Origin: Halieaceae bacterium UBA5044
GTDB taxonomy: Bacteria > Pseudomonadota > Gammaproteobacteria > Pseudomonadales > Halieaceae
Length of the DNA: 64,000 bases
Assembly: GCA_002416125.1 (NCBI GenBank)
Contig: DIBU01000019.1
Coordinates: 24,349 to 88,348, forward strand
Reading direction: 5' to 3'
The position numbers and the translations under genes were made by a program. Positions 33,747 through 43,548 of the stretch are shown one piece after another. The number at the start of each line of letters is the position of its first letter. The first letter of the stretch is position 1. The notes under the pieces were generated by a model that did not search any database, had not been told where the DNA came from, and was given only the letters and a program-made list of their open reading frames with translations.

Positions 33747-34934
33747 ATGACGCTGCCCGCTACGCCGTTAACCCACCGCCCGCCGCTGCGCGCCCAGGAC
33801 ATTTACGACCGTGTGCTTGCGCTGGGGGACATGCTGCGCAAGAACGCGCCACTGGCGCGTGAAAGCCGCATGGTGCCGCAGGAAAATATCGATGCCCTGC
33901 GGGATGCAGGGTTCTTTCTGGCTCTGCAACCCCGCAAGTGGGGCGGTCACGAGGTGGATCCGCAGGACTTCTTCCGCATGCACCTCGCCATTGCTGAAAA
34001 CTGCATGTCCACCGCCTGGGCTGCGGGTATCGTCGCCGTGCACGCGTTCCAGATTGCGTTGATGGACGAGCGGGCCCAGACCGATGTCTGGGGCGAGGAT
34101 GTGCATGTGCGCGCTTCATCGGCTTATGCCCCGATGGGCAAGGTGACCGCCGTGGAGGGCGGGTTCCGCTTCAGCGGACGCTGGGGTTGGAGCAGCGGCA
34201 GCGATCATTGCACCTGGGCATTGCTGGGCGGCATTGCCCCGGACGGCGGCTTCCGCACCTTCCTTATCCCGCGTAGCGACTATCGCATCGAGGACACCTG
34301 GCACGTGATGGGTCTGCAGGGAACCGGCTCCAAGGACATCATTGTGGAAGATGTGTTTGTGCCGGAGTACCGCACGCACAAGGCGGAGGACGGTTTCCGC
34401 GGCACCAACCCCGGCGTCACCGCCGACAGTGCGCCGCTGTACCGTCTGCCCTGGGCGCAGCTGTTCGTACGTGTCGTCTCCACACCCGCGATCGGTGCCG
34501 CCCGCGACGCCCTGGACCTCTACCGCCAGATGGTCGTGGGCAAGGCCAGCGGCGACGTGACCAAACTGGCCGGCGATACCGGTACCCAGGAGCGCATTGC
34601 CGCGGCCATCACCAGCATCGACGAGATGGAGGCCATTCTGTTCCGGAATTTCGACCGCATGATGGCCCAGGTCAGCGCCGGAGAAGAAGTGCCTGTGCTG
34701 GAGCGGATCAAGTACCGCTACCAGGCGTCACTGGTGATCGAGCGCTGCATGGCGGTGATTGACAGCCTGTTCTCCTCGGCCGGCGGCAGCTCCGTGTTTC
34801 TTGGCAGTGAAATCCAGCAGCGCTTCCTGGATATCCACACTGCCCGCGCCCACGTGGCGAACAACCCCACGGCATTTGGCCGGAACCTGGGCGCCGTGCT
34901 GCTGGGCGCCGAGAGCACGGACTTCTTCGTCTAG
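33747..34934 (+). CDS. HsaA/HpaH-like acyl-CoA-dehydrogenase-fold flavin monooxygenase
   Basis: 395 aa of the group D flavin monooxygenase type. N-terminal helical domain with LRDAGFFLALQPRKWGGHEV, middle domain with FSGRWGWSSGSDHCTWALLGG and WHVMGLQGTGSKDIIVEDVFVP, and C-terminal helices ending FGRNLGAVLLG. The WGWSSG pattern separates it from true acyl-CoA dehydrogenases and matches the oxygenase component of two-component aromatic or steroid hydroxylases such as HsaA. These need a flavin reductase, which is not adjacent. GGAGAAAGG precedes the ATG. Monocistronic between mltF and purL. Confidence 0.8.
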   Translation: MTLPATPLTHRPPLRAQDIYDRVLALGDMLRKNAPLARESRMVPQENIDALRDAGFFLALQPRKWGGHEVDPQDFFRMHLAIAENCMSTAWAAGIVAVHAFQIALMDERAQTDVWGEDVHVRASSAYAPMGKVTAVEGGFRFSGRWGWSSGSDHCTWALLGGIAPDGGFRTFLIPRSDYRIEDTWHVMGLQGTGSKDIIVEDVFVPEYRTHKAEDGFRGTNPGVTADSAPLYRLPWAQLFVRVVSTPAIGAARDALDLYRQMVVGKASGDVTKLAGDTGTQERIAAAITSIDEMEAILFRNFDRMMAQVSAGEEVPVLERIKYRYQASLVIERCMAVIDSLFSSAGGSSVFLGSEIQQRFLDIHTARAHVANNPTAFGRNLGAVLLGAESTDFFV

Positions 34935-34950
34935 GAGGGTCTGCCGCCCG

Positions 34951-34994
34951 CGCAGGGAGTGAATTTGCCCGCCGATTGGCGGTGACTCCCTGCG
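34951..34994 (+). repeat. Two-tier hairpin upstream of purL
   Basis: CGCAGGGAGT and ACTCCCTGCG (perfect 10-bp arms) enclose a second stem CCGCC-GATT-GGCGG. The structure lies 16 nt after the flavin monooxygenase stop and its right arm overlaps the putative purL -35. No T-tract follows. It could be a transcript-end structure or an element in the purL leader or promoter. Confidence 0.55.
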
Positions 34995-35011
34995 GCTCTA
35001 TCCCGTACAAT
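34982..35011 (+). promoter_or_regulatory. Putative purL sigma-70 promoter
   Basis: GTGACT (34982) and TACAAT (35006) separated by 18 bp. The -10 is good and the -35 moderate. It is 41 bp before the purL start. Confidence 0.4.
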
Positions 35012-35051
35012 GGCGGGCTTTCAGAAAGCCGCTCCTGGAGCCCGCCCCAGC

Positions 35052-38000
35052 ATGCTGATTTTGCGTGGAACATCGGCCCTGTCTCCTTTTCGCCGGGACA
35101 AGCTGACCCAGAAACTCGCCGCCATCGACCCCGCCATCCACCTTGAGCACTGCGAATTTGTGCACTTCGTGCAGACCGCGGGTGAACTCACCGCCGCGCG
35201 CCAGGCGCAGCTAGGCCAGTTACTCGGCGATGGCCCCGGGGCTGCGGCGCCGGTCCAGGGGACGTTGCTGCTGGTGGTGCCCCGTCCGGGCACGATCTCG
35301 CCGTGGTCCAGCAAGGCAACCGACATCGTCCACAACTGCGGCTTTGCCGAGGTGCGTCGGGTGGAGCGGGGTGTGGCCTGGTATCTTGCGGTGCCGGCAT
35401 CGCTCCCCGCGGAGGCCCGCCGTGCTGTGGCCTCCCTGCTGCACGATCGCATGACCGAAAGCGTACTGCCCACCCTGGAAGCGGCCAGCGCGCTGTTTCG
35501 CGAGCAGCCCCCCGCCGCGCTTGCGACGATTGATATCCTGCAGGGCGGCCGCGCCGCGCTGGAGGCAGCGGATGCCAGCCTCGGCCTTGCCCTCGCCGAT
35601 GACGAAATCGATTATCTGGTGCAGGCGTTTACCGGGCTGGGTCGCAACCCCAGTGATGTCGAACTCATGATGTTCGCGCAGGCCAACTCCGAGCACTGTC
35701 GTCACAAGATCTTCAACGCCAGCTGGACCATCGACGGTGTGGATCAGGCGCACTCCCTGTTCGGCATGATTCGCAACACCTATGCCTGCGGCGGTGAAGG
35801 TGTGCTGTCGGCGTATTCCGATAACGCGGCCGTGGTGGCCGGACATCGCGCCGGCCGCTTCTACCCGGATCCGCAGACGGCAGAGTACGGCTTCTCCCAG
35901 GAGCCGATTCACCTGCTGATGAAAGTGGAAACGCACAACCACCCCACGGCCATTGCGCCGTTTCCCGGCGCTGGCACCGGTGCCGGCGGTGAGATCCGTG
36001 ACGAGGGCGCGGTGGGGCGTGGCTCCAAGCCCAAGGTGGGTCTCACCGGCTTTTCGGTATCCAACCTGCAGATTCCCGGCTACCCGCAGCCCTGGGAATC
36101 GGACTACGGCAAGCCTGCGCGCATCGTCTCGGCCCTGGACATCATGCTGGAGGGGCCGATCGGCGGCGCGGCGTTCAACAACGAGTTCGGCCGACCCAAT
36201 CTCTGCGGCTATTTCCGCAGCTTTGAGCTGGATGTTCCCGGCGTGTCCGGCATGGAACGTCGGGGCTACCACAAACCGATCATGATCGCCGGCGGTTACG
36301 GCAATATTCGCGAGGAGCATGTCGAGAAGGGCGCTTTCGCGCCGGGCGCGCACCTGATCGTGTTGGGCGGCCCGGCAATGCTCATTGGCCTGGGTGGCGG
36401 CGCGGCCTCCTCCATGGCCAGCGGCGCCAGCGCCGAGGACCTCGATTTCGCCTCGGTGCAGCGCCAGAATCCCGAGATGGAGCGACGCTGTCAGGAGGTG
36501 ATCGACCGTTGCTGGCAGTTGGGCCGCGACAACCCGATCGCCTTTATCCACGATGTCGGTGCCGGCGGCCTGTCCAACGCGCTGCCCGAACTGGTCAAGG
36601 ATGGCGGGCGCGGCGGACGTTTTGCCCTGCGCGACGTGCCCAATGACGAACCCGGTATGGCCCCCCTGGAAATCTGGTGCAACGAATCCCAGGAGCGCTA
36701 TGTACTCGCCGTCGAGCCCGAGCACCTGCAGCGCTTCGAGGCGATCTGCCGGCGAGAGCGCTGTCCCTTTGCGGTGGTTGGCGAGGCCACGGCGGAGCAG
36801 CACCTGACCCTCGAGGACAGTCACTTCGGCAATGCGCCGGTGGACCTGCCCATGTCTGTCCTGTTCGGCAAACCCCCCAAGATGCAGCGTGACGTGACCC
36901 GTCAGCCGCTGTCGCTGCCCGCGCTGAACCTGGAAATGCCGCTGCTGGAAGCCGTGGAACGCGTGTTGCAGCTGCCGGCGGTAGCCAGCAAACAGTTTCT
37001 GATTACCATCGGTGACCGCACCGTCACCGGCATGGTCGCACGCGACCAGATGGTCGGCCCCTGGCAGGTGCCGGTGGCGGACTGCGCGGTGACCACCGTG
37101 TCCTATGACAGCGTGGCTGGAGAAGCCATGGCGATGGGTGAGCGCAGCCCGTTGGCGCTGGTGGATGGCCCGGCCTCCGGGCGCATGGCCATTGCGGAAG
37201 CGGTCACCAACCTGTGCGCCGCTCCGGTGGCCGCGCTGGCGGATATTCGCCTGTCCGCCAACTGGATGTGCGCGGCGGGTCACGGCCGTGAGGACGAAGT
37301 GCTGTTTGACACGGTGCGCGCGGTGGGAATGGAGTTGTGCCCGGCACTCGGGATTACCATTCCGGTCGGCAAGGATTCCATGTCCATGCGCACCACCTGG
37401 CAGGCGGAGGGCGAGCAGCGCGCCGTCACCGCGCCGGTATCCCTGGTGGTATCCGCGTTTGCACCGGTAAGCGATGTGCGCCTGGCGGTCACCCCCGAGC
37501 TGTCGACCACTGCCGATGCGGAGCTCTGGCTGCTGGACCTGGGCCGCGGCGCCGGTCGCCTGGGCGGCTCTGCGCTGGCACAGGTGTACGGGCAGCTGGG
37601 GCACGAGGTGCCGGACCTTGACCGGCCGGCGGATCTGGCGTCGTTCTTTACGCTGGTGCAGGCGTTCCTGCAAAGCGGCAGGCTGCTGGCCTATCACGAC
37701 CGCTCGGATGGTGGCCTGCTGACCACGCTGCTGGAAATGGCTTTTGCCGGACGTTGCGGCCTGGAAATCGATCTCGCATTCCTCGCCGGCAGCCCGCTGC
37801 AACAACTGTTCGCCGAGGAAGTGGGTGCGGTGTTGCAGGTTGCCGCCGCCGATGTACCCGACCTGCGCGAGCGCGCAGCAGCGCTGGGCCTCGCGGATTG
37901 CCTGTGTCCGCTGGGCCGGGCAATTCCCGGTGAGCGGGTGGTGATTCGCTCCGCCGGCGATGTTGTGCTGGACGAGCAGCGCAGCCGCCTGCAGGCGCTG

Positions 38001-38933
38001 TGGGCGCGCACCAGCTTTGAGATTGCCCGTCTGCGTGACAACCCGGAGTGCGCCGAGGAAGAGTATCAGCGGGTCTCCCTGCCGGATCCCGGCTTGTCCG
38101 CCCATGCCACCTTCGACCCCGCCGAAGACATCGTGGCGCCTTATATCAATCGCGGTGTGCGTCCGCGGGTGGCGATCCTGCGTGAGCAGGGTGTCAACGG
38201 GCATGTCGAAATGGCCGCCGCCTTTCACCGCGCGGGGTTTACGCCCGTGGACGTGCACATGAGCGATCTGCTCAGCGGTGCCCGCGAACTCGCCGGATTC
38301 AAGGGGCTCGCGGCCTGCGGCGGTTTTTCCTACGGTGACGTGCTCGGCGCGGGTGCCGGCTGGGCGAAAAGCATTCTGTTCAACAACGCGCTGCGCGACC
38401 AGTTTGCGAACTTCTTCGCCCGCGAGGACAGTTTCACTCTCGGTGTCTGCAATGGCTGCCAGATGGTGTCCACGCTGGCCGAGTTGATTCCGGGTGCGGC
38501 GCATTGGCCGCGCTTCGTGCGCAACCGGTCGGAACAGTTTGAGGCGCGACTGGCGTTGGTGCGGGTGGAACAGAGCCCGTCGGTGCTGCTCGCGGGCATG
38601 GCCGGCTCGCACCTGCCGATTGCGGTCGCACACGGTGAGGGGCGGGCGCAGTTCGCGCAGACGGGCGGCGCGGAGCAGTGTGAGGCGGAGGGCAGCATTG
38701 CCCTGCGCTACCTGGAGAATGACCTCTCGGTGGCAGAGCGCTATCCCGCCAACCCCAACGGTTCACCGCTGGGCATCGCAGGCCTGTCCAGCCTGGATGG
38801 GCGCGCCACCATCATGATGCCGCATCCGGAGCGGGTGTACCGCAGTGTGCAGCATTCCTGGGCGCCGGCTGACTGGGGCGAGGACGCGCCCTGGCTGCGG
38901 CTGTTTCGCAATGCCCGCCACTGGGTCGGCTGA
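35052..38933 (+). CDS. purL: Phosphoribosylformylglycinamidine synthase (FGAR-AT)
   Basis: 1293 aa, the large single-chain PurL typical of gammaproteobacteria. It makes FGAM from FGAR, Gln and ATP in purine synthesis. The domain order is an N-terminal PurS-like domain, a linker, two AIRS-type halves (VETHNHPTAIAPFPGAGTG and later motifs) and a C-terminal glutaminase with nucleophile C1133 (CNGCQMVS) and the HGEGRA and HPERVYRS segments. The start at 35052 matches the family N-terminus (MLILRGTSALSPFR). The protein is complete. Confidence 0.97.
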   Translation: MLILRGTSALSPFRRDKLTQKLAAIDPAIHLEHCEFVHFVQTAGELTAARQAQLGQLLGDGPGAAAPVQGTLLLVVPRPGTISPWSSKATDIVHNCGFAEVRRVERGVAWYLAVPASLPAEARRAVASLLHDRMTESVLPTLEAASALFREQPPAALATIDILQGGRAALEAADASLGLALADDEIDYLVQAFTGLGRNPSDVELMMFAQANSEHCRHKIFNASWTIDGVDQAHSLFGMIRNTYACGGEGVLSAYSDNAAVVAGHRAGRFYPDPQTAEYGFSQEPIHLLMKVETHNHPTAIAPFPGAGTGAGGEIRDEGAVGRGSKPKVGLTGFSVSNLQIPGYPQPWESDYGKPARIVSALDIMLEGPIGGAAFNNEFGRPNLCGYFRSFELDVPGVSGMERRGYHKPIMIAGGYGNIREEHVEKGAFAPGAHLIVLGGPAMLIGLGGGAASSMASGASAEDLDFASVQRQNPEMERRCQEVIDRCWQLGRDNPIAFIHDVGAGGLSNALPELVKDGGRGGRFALRDVPNDEPGMAPLEIWCNESQERYVLAVEPEHLQRFEAICRRERCPFAVVGEATAEQHLTLEDSHFGNAPVDLPMSVLFGKPPKMQRDVTRQPLSLPALNLEMPLLEAVERVLQLPAVASKQFLITIGDRTVTGMVARDQMVGPWQVPVADCAVTTVSYDSVAGEAMAMGERSPLALVDGPASGRMAIAEAVTNLCAAPVAALADIRLSANWMCAAGHGREDEVLFDTVRAVGMELCPALGITIPVGKDSMSMRTTWQAEGEQRAVTAPVSLVVSAFAPVSDVRLAVTPELSTTADAELWLLDLGRGAGRLGGSALAQVYGQLGHEVPDLDRPADLASFFTLVQAFLQSGRLLAYHDRSDGGLLTTLLEMAFAGRCGLEIDLAFLAGSPLQQLFAEEVGAVLQVAAADVPDLRERAAALGLADCLCPLGRAIPGERVVIRSAGDVVLDEQRSRLQALWARTSFEIARLRDNPECAEEEYQRVSLPDPGLSAHATFDPAEDIVAPYINRGVRPRVAILREQGVNGHVEMAAAFHRAGFTPVDVHMSDLLSGARELAGFKGLAACGGFSYGDVLGAGAGWAKSILFNNALRDQFANFFAREDSFTLGVCNGCQMVSTLAELIPGAAHWPRFVRNRSEQFEARLALVRVEQSPSVLLAGMAGSHLPIAVAHGEGRAQFAQTGGAEQCEAEGSIALRYLENDLSVAERYPANPNGSPLGIAGLSSLDGRATIMMPHPERVYRSVQHSWAPADWGEDAPWLRLFRNARHWVG

Positions 38934-38942
38934 CGCCGCCCC

Positions 38943-38970
38943 TTGTGACCCCCCCTTGATTCCTTATAAT
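38943..38970 (+). promoter_or_regulatory. secD promoter
   Basis: TTGTGA (38943) and a perfect TATAAT (38965) with a 16-bp spacer, 77 bp before secD. This indicates secDF is transcribed separately from purL. Confidence 0.6.
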
Positions 38971-39046
38971 GACCGACTTTCCATTCCCGGCGATCTGCCC
39001 CATGCGGTGCGTTCGCCGAGGCCCGGTAGCCTGTTAGAGCCTGATT

Positions 39047-40921
39047 ATGTTGAATAAGTACCCCTTGTGGAAATACCTGTTGGTGCTCGCGGTGTTGGCG
39101 ACGGGATTGTTTTACGCCGCCCCCAACCTGTACGCGCCAGACCCGGCGCTGCAGATCACCGGCGAAAGCAGTGCCCAGGTCATTGATGAGCGCACCCTCA
39201 GCCGCGCGACCAGCGCGCTGGAGGAAGCCGGCATTGAGCACTTTGGCGAGGTGATAGACCCGGGCGGCCGCAATGCACTGGTGCGGCTGCGCGACGCCGA
39301 GCAGCAACTTGTGGCGCAGGCCAGGGTGCAGCGCGCCCTGGGGGATGGCTTTATTGTGGCCCTGAACCTGGCGCCCACCACCCCCGCGTGGCTCAGTGAC
39401 CTGGGTGGGCAGCCCATGAAGCTGGGCCTGGACCTGAGCGGCGGCGTGCATTTCAAGCTTGAGGTGGATGTCGATGCCGCCATGGAGCGGCGTCAGGAGT
39501 TTTACGAGACGGCCATTCGTCGCGCCCTGCGTGATGAGCGGATTCGGGGCATCGTCGGACGCGAGGGCGATCTGTCGGTCACGGCGCGCCTGCGCAGCGA
39601 GGCGGACCGCGAAGCGGCCCGCACCCTGATTGCCGACAATCACCCGGAGTTGACACTGGAGCGCGGTGGAGACGGTGACAACTGGACCATTACCGCCTCC
39701 ATGACCGAGCAGATGCGCACGGAAATTGCCAATTATGCGGTATCGCAGAACCTGACAACGCTGCGGAACCGGGTCAACGAGCTGGGTGTGTCGGAGCCGC
39801 TGGTGCAGCGCCAGGGCCAGAGCCGTATTGTGGTGGAGCTGCCCGGCATCCAGGATACCGCGGAAGCGAAGCGGATTCTGGGCACGGTGGCGAACCTCGA
39901 GTTCCGCCTCGTAGCGAACCTGGATGCCCCGGAGTCGGAAAAGCAGCGCTTCGAGTACCGCAGCGAAGACCGCGCCGGCTCCTTTGAGTGGCTGGAGCGC
40001 GACATCATCATTACCGGTGAGCGCGTGGCGAATGCCCAGGCCAGTTTCGACGAGAACGGCCGCCCCAACGTACAGATCAGTCTGGACGGGGAGGGCGGCA
40101 CCCTCATGTCGCGGGCGACGCGCAATAACGTCAAGCGGCGCATGGGCGTTCTGTTCATCGAGCGCAAATTCCGTACCCGCTACGAGCTGCAGGAAGACGG
40201 CAGTGAGAAAGCGATCCAGATTCCCTACGACGAACGCAAACTGCTGACCGCGCCGGTCATCCAGTCGGCACTGGGTGCCCAGTTCCAGATCACCGGGCTG
40301 GACAGCCCGCTGGAAGCCTCTGAGCTGGCCCTGATGCTGCGCGCCGGGGCACTGGCGGCGCCCATCTCCTTTGTGGAAGAGCGCACCGTCGGGCCGTCAC
40401 TGGGGGCAGAAAATATTCGCCTCGGGGTGAAATCCGTGCAGTTCGGTCTCGCGCTGGTCGTGCTGTTCATGATTCTCTATTACCGCGTCTTCGGCGTGAT
40501 TGCGGTCGTGGCGCTGGCGGCCAACCTGGTGTTGCTGGTCGCCTTCATGTCGCTGATTGGTGCGACGCTGACACTGCCTGGTATTGCGGGTATCGTGCTC
40601 ACCGTCGGTATGGCGGTGGACGCCAACGTGCTGATTTTCTCCCGCATCCGTGAGGAATTGCGCGACGGGCGAAGTCCCCAGATGGCAATTCATTCGGGGT
40701 ACGACGCGGCGCTGTCGACCATTCTCGACGCCAACATCACCACCCTGATTGTCGCGGTGATTCTCTACGCTGTGGGTACCGGGCCGGTGAAAGGCTTCGC
40801 GGTCACGCTGTCGGTGGGTATTGTCACATCGATGTTTACGGCCATTGTCGGTACGCGGGCGCTGGTGAACCTGTACTACGGTGGTCGCAAGGTGAGAACC
40901 CTGTCCATCGGGGGAGTGTGA
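39047..40921 (+). CDS. secD: Protein translocase subunit SecD
   Basis: 624 aa. First transmembrane helix at the N-terminus (YLLVLAVLATGLFYAAPN), a large periplasmic P1 region with the signature LGLDLSGGVHFKLEVD, then five C-terminal helices with the GIVLTVGMAVDANVLIFSRIREEL motif. It uses proton motive force to complete Sec export together with SecF. The usual upstream tgt and yajC genes are absent; purL precedes it instead. Confidence 0.96.
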   Translation: MLNKYPLWKYLLVLAVLATGLFYAAPNLYAPDPALQITGESSAQVIDERTLSRATSALEEAGIEHFGEVIDPGGRNALVRLRDAEQQLVAQARVQRALGDGFIVALNLAPTTPAWLSDLGGQPMKLGLDLSGGVHFKLEVDVDAAMERRQEFYETAIRRALRDERIRGIVGREGDLSVTARLRSEADREAARTLIADNHPELTLERGGDGDNWTITASMTEQMRTEIANYAVSQNLTTLRNRVNELGVSEPLVQRQGQSRIVVELPGIQDTAEAKRILGTVANLEFRLVANLDAPESEKQRFEYRSEDRAGSFEWLERDIIITGERVANAQASFDENGRPNVQISLDGEGGTLMSRATRNNVKRRMGVLFIERKFRTRYELQEDGSEKAIQIPYDERKLLTAPVIQSALGAQFQITGLDSPLEASELALMLRAGALAAPISFVEERTVGPSLGAENIRLGVKSVQFGLALVVLFMILYYRVFGVIAVVALAANLVLLVAFMSLIGATLTLPGIAGIVLTVGMAVDANVLIFSRIREELRDGRSPQMAIHSGYDAALSTILDANITTLIVAVILYAVGTGPVKGFAVTLSVGIVTSMFTAIVGTRALVNLYYGGRKVRTLSIGGV

Positions 40922-40923
40922 GT

Positions 40924-41838
40924 ATGAAAGTCATCAACTTCATGGGCCAGCGGAAACTCGCCATTGCGCTGTCTGCCGTACTGCTGGTCGCCGCCATTTT
41001 CAGCCTGTCGACCCGACAGCTGAGCTGGGGCCTGGACTTCACCGGCGGCACCCTGGTGGAGGTGCATTACAGTGAATCCGCGGATCTGAAGGCGATCCGC
41101 TCGACACTGGATGCCGGCGGCTACGCCGGGGCCATCGTGGTCAGCTTCGGCACCGACCGGGACGTGCTGATTCGGCTTCCCCAGGGGCATGCCGACACCG
41201 AGGGCACGGCCCTGGTGCGTCTGCTGGAGGACTCCTTCGAGGGCACGGTGGAACTGCGGCGCATTGAGTTCGTCGGTCCCCAGGTGGGCGATGAACTGCG
41301 CGAGCAGGGTGGGCTGGCCATGCTGATGGCGCTGGGTATGGTGATGCTCTACATCGGCTTCCGCTTCCAGTTCAAGTTTGCCGTGGGTGCTGTTGCAGCG
41401 CTGGTGCACGACGTCATTATCACGCTCGGCTTTTTCTCCATCATCGGCCTGGAGTTCGACCTCACGGTACTGGCGGCGTTGCTGGCGGTGATTGGCTACT
41501 CGCTGAACGACACCATCGTGGTGTCCGACCGCATTCGGGAAAACTTCCGCAAACTGCGCAAGTCCGACCCGCTGGAAGTGATCAACATATCCCTGTCGGA
41601 AACCCTGGGCCGCACCCTGGTCACGTCCTTGACCACGTTGCTGGTGCTGGTCTGCCTGGCGTTGCTGGGTGGCGAGATGATCAAAGGCTTCGCCATCGCC
41701 CTGCTGATGGGCGTGGTGATCGGCACCTATTCCTCCATCTACGTAGCGGCCACGGTGCTGGTACTGATGGGCGTCAGCAAGGAAGACCTGATGTTGCCGG
41801 TGAAGGAAGGTGCGGAGCAGGACGAACTGGTGCCCTGA
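40924..41838 (+). CDS. secF: Protein translocase subunit SecF
   Basis: 304 aa with six transmembrane helices. SecF signatures LDFTGGTLVEV, GYSLNDTIVVSDRIRENFRK and LTTLLVLVCLALLGG are present. The ATG at 40924 is chosen (GGGGAG 7 nt upstream), 2 nt after the secD stop; a GTG at 40918 is possible. Partner of SecD in the inner membrane. Confidence 0.96.
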   Translation: MKVINFMGQRKLAIALSAVLLVAAIFSLSTRQLSWGLDFTGGTLVEVHYSESADLKAIRSTLDAGGYAGAIVVSFGTDRDVLIRLPQGHADTEGTALVRLLEDSFEGTVELRRIEFVGPQVGDELREQGGLAMLMALGMVMLYIGFRFQFKFAVGAVAALVHDVIITLGFFSIIGLEFDLTVLAALLAVIGYSLNDTIVVSDRIRENFRKLRKSDPLEVINISLSETLGRTLVTSLTTLLVLVCLALLGGEMIKGFAIALLMGVVIGTYSSIYVAATVLVLMGVSKEDLMLPVKEGAEQDELVP

Positions 41839-41866
41839 CCGAACAGGCCCGGGCGCCGCGTTCCTC

Positions 41867-42664
41867 TTACTTGCCCAACAGGGGCTTGGTCGCCTGCAGC
41901 ACGGCCTTGAAGCACTTCGGGTTGCCGCACACGATACTGCCCGATTCCAGGTAGTTGTCCGAGGCGTTGATGTCGGCAACCAGACCGCCGGCTTCACGCA
42001 CCAGCAGGGCGCCCGCCGCCATATCCCAGGGTGCCAGCCCGATCTCCCAGAACGCATCCAGACGGCCCGCGGCGACATAGGCCAGATCCAGCGACGCTGC
42101 GCCCGCGCGCCGGATGCCGGCACACTGGCCCGCGAGGGTTGCCAACGTCTTGCTGTAGGCGTCGAGCTGCTCGTCACAGTGATCCTTGAAGGGGATGCCG
42201 GTGCCCAGCAACGCACCGTCCAGCGACGTGCGTTTGCTGACGCGGATACGGCGTCCATTCAGCTGCGCGCCACGACCCCGTGACGCGGTGAACTCCTCGC
42301 GACGCACCGGGTCGAGCACCACGGCGTGTTCCAGTTTGCCGCGGTACAGGCAGGCAATGGAGACCGCGTAGTGAGGTATGCCACGGAGGAAGTTGGTCGT
42401 GCCGTCCAGCGGGTCGATGACCCAGCGATACTCGGCATTTTCATCGCCGCTCAAGCCGCTTTCCTCCCCCAGAATGGCGTGGTCCGGGTACGCTTTGCGC
42501 AGGTGATAGATGATTTCGCGCTCGGCATTGCGGTCGACGTCTGAGACGAAATCGTTGACGTTCTTTTCCTGCACGTCGATCCGCTCGAGCTCATCGGAGG
42601 CACGGACGATCTGTTCGCCGGCTTTGCGCGCGGCGCGCAGCGCGATTGTGACCATCGGTTCCAT
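41867..42664 (-). CDS. suhB: Inositol-1-monophosphatase family protein SuhB
   Basis: 265 aa. Metal-binding motifs GEESG, IDPLDGTTNFLRG and WDMAAGALLVREAGG are intact. The start MEPMVTIALRAARKAG aligns with E. coli SuhB and has AGGA at 8 nt; a 17-residue upstream extension is rejected. SuhB is a phosphatase and a component of rRNA transcription antitermination complexes. It is divergent from trmJ, as in other gammaproteobacteria. Confidence 0.95.
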   Translation of the reverse strand: MEPMVTIALRAARKAGEQIVRASDELERIDVQEKNVNDFVSDVDRNAEREIIYHLRKAYPDHAILGEESGLSGDENAEYRWVIDPLDGTTNFLRGIPHYAVSIACLYRGKLEHAVVLDPVRREEFTASRGRGAQLNGRRIRVSKRTSLDGALLGTGIPFKDHCDEQLDAYSKTLATLAGQCAGIRRAGAASLDLAYVAAGRLDAFWEIGLAPWDMAAGALLVREAGGLVADINASDNYLESGSIVCGNPKCFKAVLQATKPLLGK

Positions 42665-42789
42665 AGCGGTGTCCTGGGTGGGCGAGTTTTGGGGCGCGCG
42701 ATTATAACAGCACATCAGGGCCTGATCCTACCGGCAATCTGCTACACTTCCGCCCTTTTGCAGGCAGCGCGCGTGCGCATGACAGGGCC

Positions 42790-43548
42790 ATGAATCTCGA
42801 CAATATTCGTATCGTGCTGGTGAATACCTCGCATCCGGGCAATATCGGCGGTGTCGCCCGGGCCATGAAGAATATGGGGCTCTCCCGTCTGGTGCTGGTG
42901 GAGCCGCGCCAGTATCCCGATGAGCAGGCCACCTGGCGTGCAGCCGGTGCGCTGGATGTGCTGGAAGCGGCCGTGGTCTCCGAGACACTGGATGAGGCCA
43001 TCGCCGATTGCCAGTTCGTTGTGGGTACCAGCGCGCGCGAACGGCGCATCCCCTGGCCCCTGCTGGACCCGCGGCGCTGCGCCGAGGAAGTGGCCGCCCG
43101 TGCCGGCAATGAACAGGTCGCGCTGCTGTTTGGCCGCGAGGACCGTGGCCTGACCAATGAAGAGCTCCAGCGCTGCAACCTGCACCTGCATATCCCATCG
43201 GACCCCGCCTACAGTTCGCTGAACCTCGCCATGGCGGTGCAGATCGTCTGCTATGAACTGCGCATGCTGCATCTCGCGGGCAGCCTGCCGGCGGCCGCTG
43301 ACGACCAGTGGGACGCGCCCTTCAGCACGGCGGAGAATATGGAGCGTTTTTATGAGCACCTCGAGGAAACCCTGGTGGGCATCGGTTTTCTCGACCCCGC
43401 GGCGCCGCGGCAGTTGATGGTGCGCCTGCGGCGGCTGTACGGGCGGGTGCGACTGGACGAGATGGAGCTGAATATCCTCCGCGGCATCCTCACCGAGACG
43501 CAGAAATTCCTGCCAGAGCCCGAAAATCCCCCCCCGCGCAAAAGTTGA
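42790..43548 (+). CDS. trmJ: tRNA (Cm32/Um32) 2-prime-O-methyltransferase TrmJ
   Basis: 252 aa SPOUT methyltransferase. RIVLVNTSHPGNIGGVARAMKNMGL at the N-terminus, LLFGREDRGLTNEEL and the knot segment IPSDPAYSSLNLAMAVQIVCYE are the TrmJ signatures; a helical C-terminal extension follows. It lies upstream of iscR in the standard order (cysE, often between them, is absent). Its stop codon lies inside the IscR site. Confidence 0.95.
   Translation: MNLDNIRIVLVNTSHPGNIGGVARAMKNMGLSRLVLVEPRQYPDEQATWRAAGALDVLEAAVVSETLDEAIADCQFVVGTSARERRIPWPLLDPRRCAEEVAARAGNEQVALLFGREDRGLTNEELQRCNLHLHIPSDPAYSSLNLAMAVQIVCYELRMLHLAGSLPAAADDQWDAPFSTAENMERFYEHLEETLVGIGFLDPAAPRQLMVRLRRLYGRVRLDEMELNILRGILTETQKFLPEPENPPPRKS

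Noticed and set aside
35220..38633. A very long open frame antisense to purL (and similar ones opposite the GT41 genes and hisS-yfgM)
   Set aside because: It mirrors the codon pattern of a high-GC gene on the other strand; the translation is His/Arg/Gln-rich without any domain, while the sense strand encodes intact purL.
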